Source: Enchytraeus crypticus
Lineage: Eukaryota; Annelida; Clitellata; Enchytraeida; Enchytraeidae
Reading direction: 5' to 3'
Assembly: GCA_905160935.1 (NCBI GenBank)
Contig: CAJHZI010000483.1
Location: 124,001 to 188,000 of the forward strand
Length of the DNA stretch: 64,000 bases
Shown here: piece after piece, positions 35,790 to 49,400 of the stretch
Numbering within the stretch: position 1 is the first letter of the stretch
Layout: each line of letters opens with the position of its first letter
Position numbers and translations under genes: made by a program
Notes under the pieces: model-generated
Database searches by the model: none
Told to the model about the DNA's origin: nothing
The model's input: the letters and a program-made list of their open reading frames with translations, nothing else

Positions 35790-35855
35790 AGGGACATCTG
35801 TGACAACATTCTTGGACGAGGATATGCATGTTAAACCTTTACTACTATACAGAAT
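35790..35855 (+). repeat. SINE core copy
   Basis: GGGACATCTGTGACAACATT, CTTGGACGAGGATATGCATG, TTAAACCTTTACTACTATA: diverged core with an (ACT)-type tail. Confidence 0.4.
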
Positions 35856-36104
35856 ATATTACACATACTTATACGACATACAGACTACGTCAAAATGGCA
35901 CCCCACAGAAAATTTTCCATAATTATCCATAATTTTTGTATCTGAAGCCAGCTTGTTATAGAATTTTCAGCGACCATTCCTGGTCCAATTCTGTTCATTT
36001 CTATGCATAAGGTCCATTATTATTGTGCTTAATATGTGTCTACAAGTAGAAATAGCATAAATTCTGAACTAAACAAATATAACAAATTAAACAGCTTAAC
36101 GATT

Positions 36105-36385
36105 CATAACATAGCATAACGACACACTAAGTCAGGGAGCGCAGATGCTTGTTAAGGCTCATTTCCTCCTTCTATTCCATGATTATTAGTAATCCTAGCC
36201 TTTTGAAGGCGCATGAATTGCAGCCGACGCCGATTTAAGAATAGCCTTCCAACGCCCTAGGATTTTTCAACACTCGATCTGCCAAGGTGGTCACCCAACC
36301 ATGTACTAACCGAGGCCGACTTAGCTTAACTTCGATTATTAACGCACAGCTAAACCAAGTGCGCTAAATCCCGCCGTAAAGGAAT
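36105..36385 (-). repeat. 5S-rRNA-derived SINE-like repeat
   Basis: Minus strand: GGCGGGATTTAGCGCACTTG, then GAAGTTAAGCTAAGTCGGCC, TCGGTTAGTACATGGTTGGG, TGACCACCTTGG. The middle matches the 5S rRNA internal promoter (boxes A, intermediate element and C); the first 40 nt do not look like 5S and resemble a tRNA A-box region (TTTAGC..TTGGTTTAGC). A non-5S tail of about 150 bp follows and recurs at 1967-2035. A functional 5S gene is unlikely because the 5' half of the rRNA is absent. Confidence 0.65.
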
Positions 36386-37260
36386 CAAACAAGCGATATT
36401 AAAATTTAATGTGCACTGCAATGCATAAGCGTTTAAGCACAATGTATATCAAACCTATTCATTTAGTGCTATTTTAATTAATGTGTTTTAATATAATCAA
36501 CCTCCCAATTAATAAACATTAAATTCACAATTAAAATAATAAAATATCCAATGTAAACAAAAATAAATGTATCAACATAGATACATGTTGCTATAACTAC
36601 TACTAAGCACAAATTCTACTGGTTCGAGTAGTCAAAAATGCAGAAAAACTTGTAGCACTATATAAGAACTCGCGTCGCTGATGCTGCCTTCAGTCTCGCA
36701 ACTCGCCGCTGGAGCATGGCCTAGGACGTTTGTTCGGTCCGTGACTGTAATTTAATGCATTGGCCTGCTCTAGTTAGTTGATCCACACTTGAGATTGTAT
36801 TTCTCCAGGTGTGGGACTCCGATCTGCAGTAGTTGTGAGGATCTCTGTGATTAGTCCTTACTGATTTAAATATCGAAGTCAAGACGCAGATTTCTATTTC
36901 TATAGCGTCTCACAATTTCATAGACAATAATAACCGCACTACAACTAAATATGAATTAACACTGCTGCATAAACTGAATCTGAGCTCTAAACACACGTAC
37001 GTTAGATTCCAAAAATATCACTACTTCGTCTTAAACTCCGGTTTCGGTCCTCGGCCTACAACATGTAGACTTGCCCGTCCGGCCGTCACAACTTCAATGC
37101 CTCCTCTTATCTGAATCTGAAAGTAATCTACCCAAGTTGATGCTAATTGGTGATTTTGTAACTGATCAAACATATTCAAATACTCGAGTGCAGCTTGACC
37201 ACTGCCTGTCCAAAGTATACATACATGATTATAACAGAAATTATATCTATAATAATTAAC
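36386..37260. other. Intergenic, nothing recognised
   Basis: No exon or repeat family identified. A somewhat GC-richer stretch at 36660-36870 has no open frame of note. Confidence 0.35.
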
Positions 37261-37264
37261 GATA

Positions 37265-37355
37265 GCCTAATTCATCATCATCATCATCTTCTTCTTCTTC
37301 TTCTTCTTCCCTTAAATCCCAGTTTAACCAGGGTCGGGATGCGAATAGACTTTCT
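37265..37355 (-). repeat. Short interspersed repeat with (GAT)n tail
   Basis: Minus strand AAGTCTATTCGCATCCCGAC, CCTGGTTAAACTGGGATTTA, AGGGAAGAAG and a GAA/GAT tail, as at 203-277. Confidence 0.55.
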
Positions 37356-37559
37356 CCAGTCCTCCCTGCAGTTCCACACCATATCATCAGTCAATACCCT
37401 ATTTTACATGTCCTTAATTACCGCGTTCTCAATAACCAAATAATTGAAGAGTATTATTACATATTCGAATCTATATTCTATATCTTCGCAACAGACAACC
37501 TTAATAAACACTATAGAGTGCTAAGAGTGCATGTTTTCAGTGTCCAGTCGTGATTCCAA

Positions 37560-39060
37560 ATCTCGATAAAACTAAATGTTCAAGTGTGTAGCATGCGGGG
37601 TGTCGTGAACAGCCTTGCTGCCTGTTCGTCTTCGAGCGGTAGTCTACTTCTGGACTCGCTCGCCGGTCGGCAGTGCTTCGAGACGGCAGCTTTTTCGTCG
37701 AATGTTTTACTAAGGATACCGCTTGTCAGGAGGGTCCGAGATGCTGCGTCTTCGGATGATACTTCTTTCCCGGCATCATCCGTCTCGATAGGCCTTTCTC
37801 GTTCATTTCCGACTGAGTAGGCCAAGGTCAAACTCCCCTTGCCTACTTCGTAATTGGGTTCTCGGGAACCCGGTGTACAGCGTCCGCGCTGGCCCGAGTC
37901 GGGAGTAGAAGCGTACTCCACGTCTTCTACGTGTTTAGGCGACGACGGTTGATTTTCTGCCATGCTCCCATGGTAGATTCTATCCCGTGATATTCGTGGT
38001 TCTCGGGGCGTAGTGATATGGTGACCCGAACCGGGAGTGGAAGCGTACTCCACGTCTGCGTTATATTTAGGCGTACGACTTAGTTTCTGCATTGCTTCTT
38101 AACCTTCGAACTTGCAGTGATAGTTAATTATATGATTGGTTGTTTTAACTGCGACGAACTTTATCTTCTTTACCTTTGGACTGATTATCTGGATTCTAGA
38201 ATTTGCACCGTTTTTGGACCTTCTTTTTGCTCGCCGGCTTGATTTTGTCTCAATAGTGCCCGATGTTGTCATTGATAACTGTAGCACTCTAAGTGTTATT
38301 ACTATTATTATTATTATTACCCTATTAAAACTTCCCTATATCACTTTTTAGACTAATTCTTCCCTATCTCTTTTCCTATATTGGTCTTTCCGTAGTTTCT
38401 ACCCTCGCCTTTGCTGAAGGTAGTATAATTGGCCTTCCGTGTAGTCGATGAGAAATTCGTTGATAGTCAACTGGTAATTGGTAATCCTACTCCCGCCTGC
38501 AGAGACGAACTCGACCCAGGCGCTTAGCAAATACCTGCAGAGACGAACTCGACCCAGGCAATGCCGTTGTTAGCCTCCCGCCTGCAGAGACACACTCGAC
38601 CCAGGAGCTTAGCAAATACCCGCAGAGACGAACTCGACCCGGGCAATGCCGTGTACTACCAGCCTCTTACCTGGGCCTACCCAGGGGGACGCCAACACAA
38701 CAATACAACAAATCGATACAACAACAAGAGAATTACCGGGGGCTGCGAGCCTAGGCTAAAAAGCGAGCTTGAAAGCTTTTGGCTAGACGAAGACCAGATT
38801 TCTGTATACTAATCGTACTTTTGCCTTAGGATTAGGATATTACGTACTATCCTCCCTCGGTTCCCAATACTTTCGCGTAGAAGGTTCTGGCCTTCCTGAG
38901 TTACTGCGCAGACGAACCACGCAGAACCCAATCTGATTTTGTATGTATCGACTGCCGCTTTATATACTACTCGAGCGATCGACTTCAGCCAACCACAGCA
39001 CTTCTCGCTTAGTCGATTTACGCGCCAGCTGCGTCACTTTGGAAATACCCTGCGTAGTAA
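37560..39060 (-). mobile_element. LTR-retrotransposon-like 5' fragment with gag-like ORF
   Basis: In minus orientation: a TATA box (GTAGTATATAAAGC near 38965), a GC-richer leader, TGGCGTCCCCCTGGG (about 38682-38696), which could be a primer-binding site, then direct repeats. An ORF follows that begins MTTSGTIETKSSRRAKRRSK (from about 38272), then a downstream frame 38092-37580 with repeats of DVEYASTPGSG/DVEYASTPDSG. The first ORF start recurs at 62575-62780, so this is a repeat. No reverse transcriptase is present. The LTR reading is an inference; another type of element is possible. Confidence 0.4.
38495..38655. repeat. ~26-bp direct repeats
   Basis: Four copies of CTGCAGAGACGAACTCGACC plus CAGGC, alternately spaced by GCTTAGCAAATAC or AATGCCGT, inside the LTR-like leader. 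Confidence 0.8.
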
Positions 39061-39189
39061 CCTAGCTATGCCCACCTACAACCTCGTCTTATATCATCTA
39101 TTATAAATGTTTGAAAAAACCCTACGTCACTTATTATTTATAAATAACTGCTGTATAATATTTGTTTTTGATCTATAATATATATTTCT

Positions 39190-39400
39190 TAATATATAAA
39201 TTGTGAACAAGGCGTGTTCATTTCACGGGGTATGTGTGGTGTAGTATGTGTAGTATGTGTGGTATGCGGGTCCGGGTATGTGTGATGTAGCATTTGTGGT
39301 GTGTGTGGTGTAGACCGTGTAGTATGTATAGTTTGTTTGATACGCGTGATAATGCGATGTAGTATGTGTAATTTGTGTGGTATGCATGGCACTTACTTAA
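39190..39400. repeat. Degenerate GT-rich array
   Basis: Variants of GTATGTGTGGTGTAGTATGT over about 200 bp. No coding or RNA feature. Confidence 0.7.
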
Positions 39401-40122
39401 CACACCGTACCATCAGCACACCGGCATATCAGCACATCGCTAACTTCACTCTTGTTGTTGTTGTTATTGTTGAATGGGATGAAATGACACGTTCTTCATA
39501 TATAGCTAATTTAAGCAGAAACACTCATTTAACACTATTTACTTTAGAGAATATCAAGAATCGGCCTCTTGCTATATTTATCACTACATAACACAACTGA
39601 ATCAGGAAGCAATTGTACGTGCATGCTTGTCTGAGACTCGCTAAACATTTAACTCACGCAAATTCGTAGTCCAGTGAGATAGAGAATGACATAATACGAC
39701 AAATACATTTACCAAAAAGCATTTAACAACTAATTATATTTATATATTTTAAATTTCTAAATTTGTATTGCTATACCGTAAAATACCTACTTAATTTATA
39801 GCAACTCAGATCAATTAGGGCCTAAATAAAAGCCTTGCATTTATCGATATCTTTGTATTTTTTCTACTATTTTTTATTTTGATTTTGATTTTTAATTTTT
39901 GCCTCAACAACCTCATCTGGAAATTCGATGAACATTTTACTCGAACGATAGCAGCCTCGCTCTAATTTCGGGATAAATTGCGAATTGCGCTATTTGATTT
40001 ATATATAAAAATGAAAATTTCAAACCAATAAAACGTCTTAATTAACACATTTTAATATCAAGAGACAAATAAATTGATTATTAAAACTATGCGTGAAGTG
40101 GTTAAGAATAGCTGTAAATAAG
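39401..40122. other. Upstream region of SRP72
   Basis: AT-rich, without a clear TATA box at the expected place or other promoter element I can defend. Confidence 0.3.
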
Positions 40123-43100
40123 ATGGCGTCTAAAGGAGCGAGCAATGTTATTAATTTGCCGAACCTTTTCGCTGAATTAAATCGTTATGGAGAATCCGGC
40201 AAATACGAAGACGCCGTAAGAGTTGTTAATAAGAGTATGTATTGAATTTATTAATTTGAGAGAAATCTACATTTTCTGTTATGAAGTGCAACTGTCGGTT
40301 ACAGCAGTAATCTGTATTAAATTTTAGGGTTTGCATAAGTTGACATGTGTAGTTCTAAAAGCGATTGGATAAAGGTACACAAGAAAAAGCAAATTCTATA
40401 AATTGTTTCAAATTTTTAATGTGCGTACTACTTAGGTTCATCATTGATCTTAAATTTAAATCCAGGTACAAAGTTACTTAAGAGTTTCTTCTCACAGGGT
40501 TAATACTATGACTCACTTAAAACAGCTGGTGTGTGAATTGTGTTGGTGTTTTCTTACTAAACAGAGTATGCGTAAACTTGCATAAGATGCAGATGGATTG
40601 AGGACTGTAGTATGATTTTAGCCGTCCTGTTGTTATTAGCTGGCAATATTTCATCTTTATATTTTATTTAGGTCATTGGTAGAACAAAGTGCTGGTATAA
40701 ATTCTGATAGATACATTATAACTTACGTAATGTGCTAACTCAGATTGCGACTTGCATTATTGTCGTAATCGGTCAAACTGGCCTTGGTTAATAAGTACTG
40801 ATAAAAATATATGCATTTTTGTGACTTTAATGAAATAAACTAGATTTAATAAAATGTAGTTAATTAAATGCAAACATGCATTTGGTTTTATTTCAGTACT
40901 TCAAGCATCGCCTGATGATGACAAAGCATTTCACTATAAGATCGTTTGCTTGATTTACCTCAGCAAGTTTGACGAGGCTCTTAGTGCTATACGTAAGAAT
41001 CAGAAGCTCTCGGGAGCCTTAACTTTTGAGAAGGCATACTGTGAATACAGATTAAATAGGACAGATGAAGCTTTACGGACTATTCAAGCCGTGTCTAATC
41101 CTGACACTCGTATCAAGGAACTCCTCAGTCAAGTGGTAGGCTAGCTTATGCTAATATTTACTAAACTCAACTCACACTGTAGATTACTTAAACCTCGGAT
41201 GAGAGTTAAACTGCGAATCAGAATTTTTGGTATTTGCTAAATAATGTTAACTGTCAAATAAGGTTAACTAGATAATGTTAGCTGCAAAAATTATATCGTC
41301 CAGCCAATGACAGTTGTGTCCTTCAATCGACCAATCAACTTACTTTGTAAAGAAAACTAGAATTTTATTCTTAAATTGTGGTTTAACTAATTCGTGAAGT
41401 AAACCTCCGAAAAGATTGAGGCAACAGATCATCCGCTTATTAAGCTTATAAATATAATACCAAATTCTGACTAATCTTATGTTTAAATCGGTATTAGTTA
41501 ATCCTAATTTGTTCAAACCTAATTATTAGCTAATCCTAATTTGTCTAATCCTTAGTTTAAATCTGTCGAGATTCAAAACTGTTATATATCAGTCCCTTAA
41601 ATACAGCCATTAACTTGAGTCTAACTGAAATAATGGATATTTATTTGGTGTCTGTTTTTTTTCAAAAGTGGTGTCACATATGAAAATAAGTAAAGAAGTG
41701 GTGCAAGATTTCAGCTCATACTGATACTCGCACATACTGATCAGTATGTGCAGAGTTTAAATCTTGGGCTCGCCCGTCATTGACATCAATTTCGAGTGAG
41801 GAAACTGACGTTAACATTAGCTTTTAGCTTTTTAAATAAACTAAATGTGAAGTAGTTTTGGTTGCTGCAAATATTAGAAACTGTTTATAATATTTTAAAT
41901 TGATTGATATTATAGCTGTACAGACTAGAGAATTATCAGGAATGCTTTGATACGTATAGAGAGCTGCTGAAGAACACTCAGGTAAGTGCAATTTAGTAAA
42001 ATACTATTTACCTTCAATAATTAAAACAAGGGCTTTGCATATTGGCCTCTGAAGATATTTAAGAAGGTTTCACCATTCTTCTCATTTATTAAATTATGCA
42101 CTATCCACCATCATTTATCGAATGATTTTGAAGAATGCCTGCTTATATTCATTGTTGGATAAAAAATCTCTTTAATTAAAATTTATATTTTATTTCCAAA
42201 TATTTAGGTAGTTTATTATCAGTTAATTTTAGATATTTATGAAATTGATTTTTGATGCACAATTATGTTACGTTTTATGGAAAACTAAATGGTTTCATTT
42301 AGTTTTCCATCCATAAATTTTATCAACTTTGTCAATTTTCATTATTTTTGATAAATACATTTTATTTAGGTGTTCAATTCAATGATATTTGTTAGTTTAG
42401 TAAATCTTTTAATAACGACTTCATCAGCTTTTAATTGGAATGTTTATGTGCTATTAATGAATGAAATGATGTGCATTGTTAACATGACAGCATGTGTTAC
42501 GGTGGATGTGATTCTTATGTTGAGAGTTTTTTATGTGTTTTACATTATTACATGAGATGAGATATTGCTGAGATATTTGTAACGTGTATAAAATGGAATT
42601 ATATTTTTATACTGACATACATATATGTAACGTGCATTACATGAGGCGAGATTCATATGCTGAGATTTTTAACTTGCAAGGGATTCATATGTATGTAACT
42701 TGTATTGTTTAGGATGATTACGAAGATGAAAGAGAAACTAATCTATCAGCCGCGTTAGCTTCACTTCAGATGTGGAACCATGAGGATGTGGTTTGTGTAA
42801 TAGCTTAGTACTTAAACTCCGCCTCCATGCCACTCTGTGTGCAGTGCATAGCTGAGTTGCTTGAATGATAAGTCACCGCTGTTGATGAATCTTAAAGTAA
42901 CACTCGTTTCTAGTATAACCGTTTGCAGTCTATTGATGTTAACATCATTCTTCTTGGTAACAGCTAAGATGTTTTTTTATTTTAAATTGAAATTTAAAAA
43001 AAAAATGCTTTTAGCTGCAACAAAAAATTAATTAACTAAATAAAACATTTAACAAATTACTTACTTCAAATTTGTATAAAGAAAAAATAGTTTATTGTCT

Positions 43101-46100
43101 GTTTCCACATCACAAGTATTCTATCAGAAACCCTTGCCCAGCATGCAAGCATGCTGTCAACTTGACCACCAATGGGTACTGTTGCGTAGTTAATCCAGTT
43201 AGTTAGTTTTAATTATGTAACATTTTTGCGCAGGATGGTATGTCACTGCGCGAGGACACGCATGAGATGTGCTACAATGCTGCTTGTCTGCTCATAGGAA
43301 AGGGCAAGTATGACGAGGCTCTCTCCAAGCTGGAAAAAGCTGAAGGTAATACTGACTACATCCTTTCAACTATCACCATACTATCATCATCAATTTATTT
43401 CAGGCATTAAAACAGTTCATATTTGTATTTCAGAAAAGATTAAATATAATAAAATGTAGAATTTAACATATTGTTTAATGTCTTGAAATTAATTTAATAA
43501 ACTTACCCATACTAATCTTTGAAATTTTAATTTGATATTGGTTCACGACTTGCTATTTGATTAACTTACATGTAGATACTGAATTTGATACATAACAAAT
43601 TGAACATGATACTTGAAATTGATTTTCAGATTTATTGTTAAAGGTGGTGCATTATTTATTGGTTTTTGCGAAACTGTTAGTCTTAGACATTTAATATTGA
43701 AATCTACCATTAGCTAATAAGTGTTTTTCATAGTGTGAGCTGTTAAATTCTAATTATTTTTGACGTTTTTTGACTTTTGGGCTAGATGGTTTTTTCTCTA
43801 CATGTTTTTAAGCTAGTATTTTAGTTACTTGCTACTACTGGTGGTTTTGTTAATACTAATTTAAGATGATACTGTTGATGTTGTGTCTTTTTTGTAGAAA
43901 TTTGTCGGAAATCATTTGAGGATGATGCGGAGGCTACAAAGGAAGATGTGGAGGCAGAGCTGGGAATCATATGGTTTGTATGTTTTGTCATGTTCCTATC
44001 CTGAATACGTCTGGCCCTGCCTTGAGGTCTTCTCTTGTTTGAATGTAACTGAGACAGTCGTGAGAACCTCGTCATCGGGCGAGCACAGAATAACATTAGC
44101 TGTTGATGGTAGGACACGCTAACATCTGCAACTGATTGCAAGTAACGTTCTGGATGTGGTTGCTGTAGAGGAAACTACTGTAATTTATTAACATCTGCTT
44201 ACAGCTAATGACAACTTTGTAAGCCATAGTTAATATTGTACTGTGTATTTACATTGTGCCTTCTGCTTAAGTTAATATTATTTAATGAAATCAGGGGCTT
44301 ACGCTACAGTTAATATTGTTATTATTGTTATTAAAATCAGTAGCTTATACTAGAGTTATTTAGTAGAGCAGACCAATCTTAAACTGCTTATGTCGTATGA
44401 GATGACTAAACTACTGAACAAGAGTTGAGTAAATTGAATCACTTCAGTCATGAGTTTTTCATGGCTATATGCTGCATCTTAATGTTGATAAAGGCAACAG
44501 TAAGATTTAGCCTATATGAATGGATTAACTTTTAGGTATTGATCGATGGAGTGCTCTTGGTATAAGTGTATACGCCGGAGATACTTTGCAAAATATTAGA
44601 GGTGTCTTGTTGCCGCAGTGTTTTACTAAATCTACTATTTTTTGGTATACTTTATTATTGTTACGCTATTAATAGAGTGCATTATACCAACGCATCTCTG
44701 CACATTACAAATTCCAGGCCAGAAATTAAGGTACAATACATATTAAGATTCACTTAATAAGCATTTTGAATCCAAGACAAAATATTACATTAATTTAGCA
44801 TACAGAGAGCACTTTGACATCTGAGAGGTATTGAATGAGCCAAGTTTCTAGTGCTTTCACGAAGCTGTTATTTGATGCTGTAATATTCTTTATTTTTGAA
44901 TATTTTGAGTTTTGTTCATTGGTGACTGATTTGTGTGAACTTAGTTCTATTTAGTAGAATTGCTAGTCTTAATGGGTAGGTGTATTTAAGGCATTTGAAA
45001 AGAGCCTGCTTCAGATTAATGAGACTTCAATTCAAACATGAATTTTGCCGGCAAATAATAATGTACACACTTTTGAAAGGTTACTTTTGCTATGGTTGGT
45101 ATAAAAAGGGAACAATTCATGACATATTAAAACAGAAAATATACATGACTTGCAAATATATATTGTATATTAATGTAATAAATATATAATGTAATAACAA
45201 ATAGTATGGTATAATCATAATACTGGGATTTAAGGGAAGATGATGATGATGATGGTATTATCATAATACATAGCTAGAGGAATAAAACAAAGCTCAATGG
45301 AACACGACTTTGTCTCAATTGTAACTAGCTAACTTTTGGATGGGGAAACTAATATTAAATCCAGCACTAGCCACTATATTCAGAATTGCTACTATTAATA
45401 ACGGGCATGCATCGTATGGTCAGACTGATAAGCAATCATTGTCATAATTCTATACTTCCATGGTGGTACGTGCAAGTAGCCGTAATAGTGCTTAAAAGCT
45501 CCATGACGTTTAACTTGATGAATGGTGGCAGTTTATGCTTGAGAGTATTTATTATTTGCTACAGAGAAAGACTATAAATTTCTGTACTTGGCCCAATAAT
45601 ATAAAAGAAATGGAGAAGTTTAGTAAAAATATGCACATAATGCACATAAGAGTTTGTTCTCTTTCACCTACGGAGTTGTTTTAATTTTACAGCTTGTATT
45701 TTGATACAGGGTGCAGAAGGGCTACGTTCTGCAGCTGCTTGGAAAGACTGATGCTGCCATGAAACTGTATAGTCAAGTTGTAAAGCAAAGGTAGACATAG
45801 TGCTTATAGCTGTTGCAATTAACTGTGATTAACTATATGGCAGAACTTTATGCCGTCTCTCTATAGTGACGTATCCTACGTCTGATAGTGAGTTTAAACA
45901 TATATTCCTACTCAATCTAATCTCTCTTATGTTAGTGAAAAAATCCATATTAACAAATTAATCTTTTTGCAAGGTTTTTGCCTCATTTAAATGTAAAGTA
46001 ATTCCGATACTCAGATGGCAAATATGGCTTCTAATGTCTGTTCAATGACGTAACATCATTAGTAATTGACACTTAAGATTCTAAAGTAATCTAAAAGGTT

Positions 46101-46168
46101 TCACAGTTCATTTCAGTTTATTTATTGCTACTCAGTGATTTTAGATTTAGCATAAATATAAGAAATTT

Positions 46169-46232
<64 letters not shown>

Positions 46233-46397
46233 AATATATCATGTAACAATTATATATATTATAATTATATAATTTATAATGATAATAAAATTTAATAATA
46301 AAATAAAAATTATTATAATATTTTGATATTATTACTTATGTATATTATAATGTATTATATATATTAAATTAAATATATATGTGTATATATATATATA

Positions 46398-46442
<45 letters not shown>

Positions 46443-49400
46443 TGTATGTTAGTCTAAATGTTTGGGACGTGACATGCAGACCGTCGGACGTGACCCTGGC
46501 CGCCGTAGCCTCTAACAACATCGTGACGTTAAACAAAGATCAGAACCTGTTTGACTCTAAGAAGAAGATCAAGGCTGCTACTATGGATGTGCTGAAGCAG
46601 AAGTTAGTGAGTGAGCAGCGACAAGCAATCGCTCACAATGACTGTCTGCTCAACCTCTACAGTGGACAGGTTGTCGTTGATCAATTGCTTCGTTAATCAC
46701 CGATCTGTATGTGGCGTAATTAAATTTTCACATTGATTAATTACCTGCTAGTTCTGTAGTATTGTGTAGCATTGGTGGATGAATATATATTTATATTCAA
46801 TCAATCTATTGATTGATCGATCTGGTAGAGATGATATTATTGAATAAAGCTTTGATCACCCAGTTCAGTAGTATATACTTACTGGCGGGCAGATAATTAA
46901 TCTATCAATTAGTGCTGGTAATTAAATAACGCTTACTAATAGATTGAATTTGTGAATTTCTTAACTGATTTGTTGGATAGTTATCAGATAAACAGTTTTC
47001 TTCTTTAATATGTTGCTTGCTATATTTTTCATATTATAATTTAACTGCAGTTGATTGATTTGGTTAAATTATTGATAGATTATTTGATTGATTGATATAT
47101 GTAGGGTGATCAGTGTCGCAGATCGGCTCTGGCCCTACAAAAATCAAATCCTGATTGTGACGTGCCGTTTCTTATAGAAGCTGCTCAATGGCTGAGAGAC
47201 AAGAATGCGAGTAAAGCCTGTGAAATATTACAGGTATAATATTTCCTCTCGTAAAGAATGAATACTTCAGTTTGTTATATTTTATTCTATATTTTAATAA
47301 ACGGTTTATATTAATGCAATTAAATAATTTCCTATGTTGTATGCCCTCTATAAATTGCTCTCTGTCTCGTGGTGCACTGCCTAATGGCAGGTCCATGGTA
47401 TGTAACGCCTCAACGCTTCTATGTCTTCCACTTTCCTCTTCATGTCCACATATGAGTGGATTTTTAAATCATTTAACATTCCTATCTTTGCCTGCCTCTG
47501 CCTCTATTTCCTTCCGTTCTGCCTTCTATCGCCACTTTTAGTAAACTTTTCCCCCTTAGAATGTGTCCTATCCTACTCTTCTTCCTATTTCTTAATACAT
47601 TTATCAACTATCTGTCTGTGCCAACTCTCTCCAGAACTTCCTCATTTGTAATCTTTGAGTCTAGCTAATCCTTTCCATTCTTCTCCGTAACTACAATTTC
47701 AATGCCTCTAGTTTTCTGCTATCTTCCTTCCCTAAGGTCCATGTTTTACATTCATATATTAGTGTGGTCCAAACCAATGTTTTCACTATCTTTGTGTCTT
47801 TCTTTAGACTTTTTGTTAATAGTTCATTCCTATTACCAAAGGTCTCTTTTGCTTTTGCAATCCTACTGCATATTTCAGTCTCACGTATTCAGCATCGGTT
47901 ATAGTATTAGTATGACCAAATATTTGAAACTCCATAAAACTGCGTTTGTCATAAAAAGCAACCATACAAGAACTGAAGAAGGCAATAGAAAACCAACTCA
48001 GGACCTATTATTCCCAGGCTGAGGGCTACATTCTAGTGTGGATAAAGCAATGCCTTTTGTGAAGGGATTAACTTGTTCATCTGTGGAATGTAGAGCTTGA
48101 CAGCAGGCTGAATATGAATATGTACCATGGACTTGCTACTTCACAGAACACTTGAGCTTAACAGAGAGAAGTGGATTAATGCAATAAGTTGTAACTATTT
48201 TATCCTTATTCGCTTCATCTCTATTTACTGTATTGACTTAGACAGTCAGTTAGGCCAGATAGCAATATAGTTCATTCACTGTGAACTTTGAAAAGATCAC
48301 TTATTGTAGTTAGAGTATGTGAGCCGGTGCAAGGCAATGGAATCAATGAAATAGGGAATCTTCTTCGTATTATATGCCTTCATTAGCCGGGATACAAGGT
48401 CGTGTTTAGCTGGCGATTAGGTCCCGGAAATGGTGAATGATAAACTTTGTTATTAAAAAGTTTTAGCACTTTCCCCTTTGCCATTCAACGTTTGGAAATA
48501 TTGTACTAAATTCTTGTATTTATTGAGGATGTTTGGGAATATGTAAAATGTTTTATCTACTGTAGGAGCCTGTTATGTGTTTTTACTGACTTCTTTGACT
48601 TTTTTGTTTTTTAGTGACTTTTCTTTTTAGTGGAGACGTCGGTAAGATATTTGACCGTGTATCAGTATGTGCGGGGTTCAAATCCTGGGCTCGCCCGTCA
48701 CTGACATCGCTTTCGAGTGAGGAAACTGACGTTAATCTTAGCTTTACCAGCTTTATGTTAATTTAAGGCTATTTAATTTATGTTCACGATAATGTGTTTT
48801 TGCACTTCAGGCTCAGATAGATAGATGTCAGGACAAGCCATGCATGAGCCTGAAGCTGACGCTAGCTCAGCTCTACATCAGTCAGGAGCATATCTTCCAG
48901 GCGGCTGATGTACTGCGCAGTCTGGGCGACATCTCCTATCAACCTGGCATTGTGAGTCACTAACAATATCTCTCCTGGATGACAGAATGGATAGCATATT
49001 TATCTAAGAAGCAGGAGGGCATTGATTAGAATATCAGCTGGACTGTCTCTGATAGCTAGTATCCCTTGTGATATGGAAGCTGAAGTTAAACTTAGCTTTG
49101 TAGTTTTTATCTTCTGAAATTGTTAATTAAAGCAGCATATAAATATTATCAGTCTGCAGAAATAATGGTTGAGATATCTGCTGGATTAAAACAGTAATTA
49201 AAGATTAAAGAATAACTGTATTCTTAACTTTGGGTTTAGTTCTAAGTAATAATTGTACATGTAACTATGAATTAATGGTAACTATGGTATTCACTGAATA
49301 TTACGTTGTATGTTGTAATTATTGATATAAAACGTCTAGATTCCAGGATAAATTTTTGTTCTTTGTGATAACTGGTTAGAGTTAGAGTTGTCAATTGAAT

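Noticed and set aside
36260..36385. Functional 5S rRNA gene
   Set aside because: Only the 3' promoter-containing half matches 5S; the 5' part differs and no T-run terminator follows at the rRNA end.
37580..38092. 170-residue host gene
   Set aside because: Its 5' neighbour (MTTSGTIETK...) recurs at 62575, so it belongs to a repeat; kept as a mobile-element fragment.
48632..48756. tRNA gene
   Set aside because: A and B boxes are present but there is no cloverleaf with paired acceptor stem, and about a dozen diverged copies exist: a SINE head.
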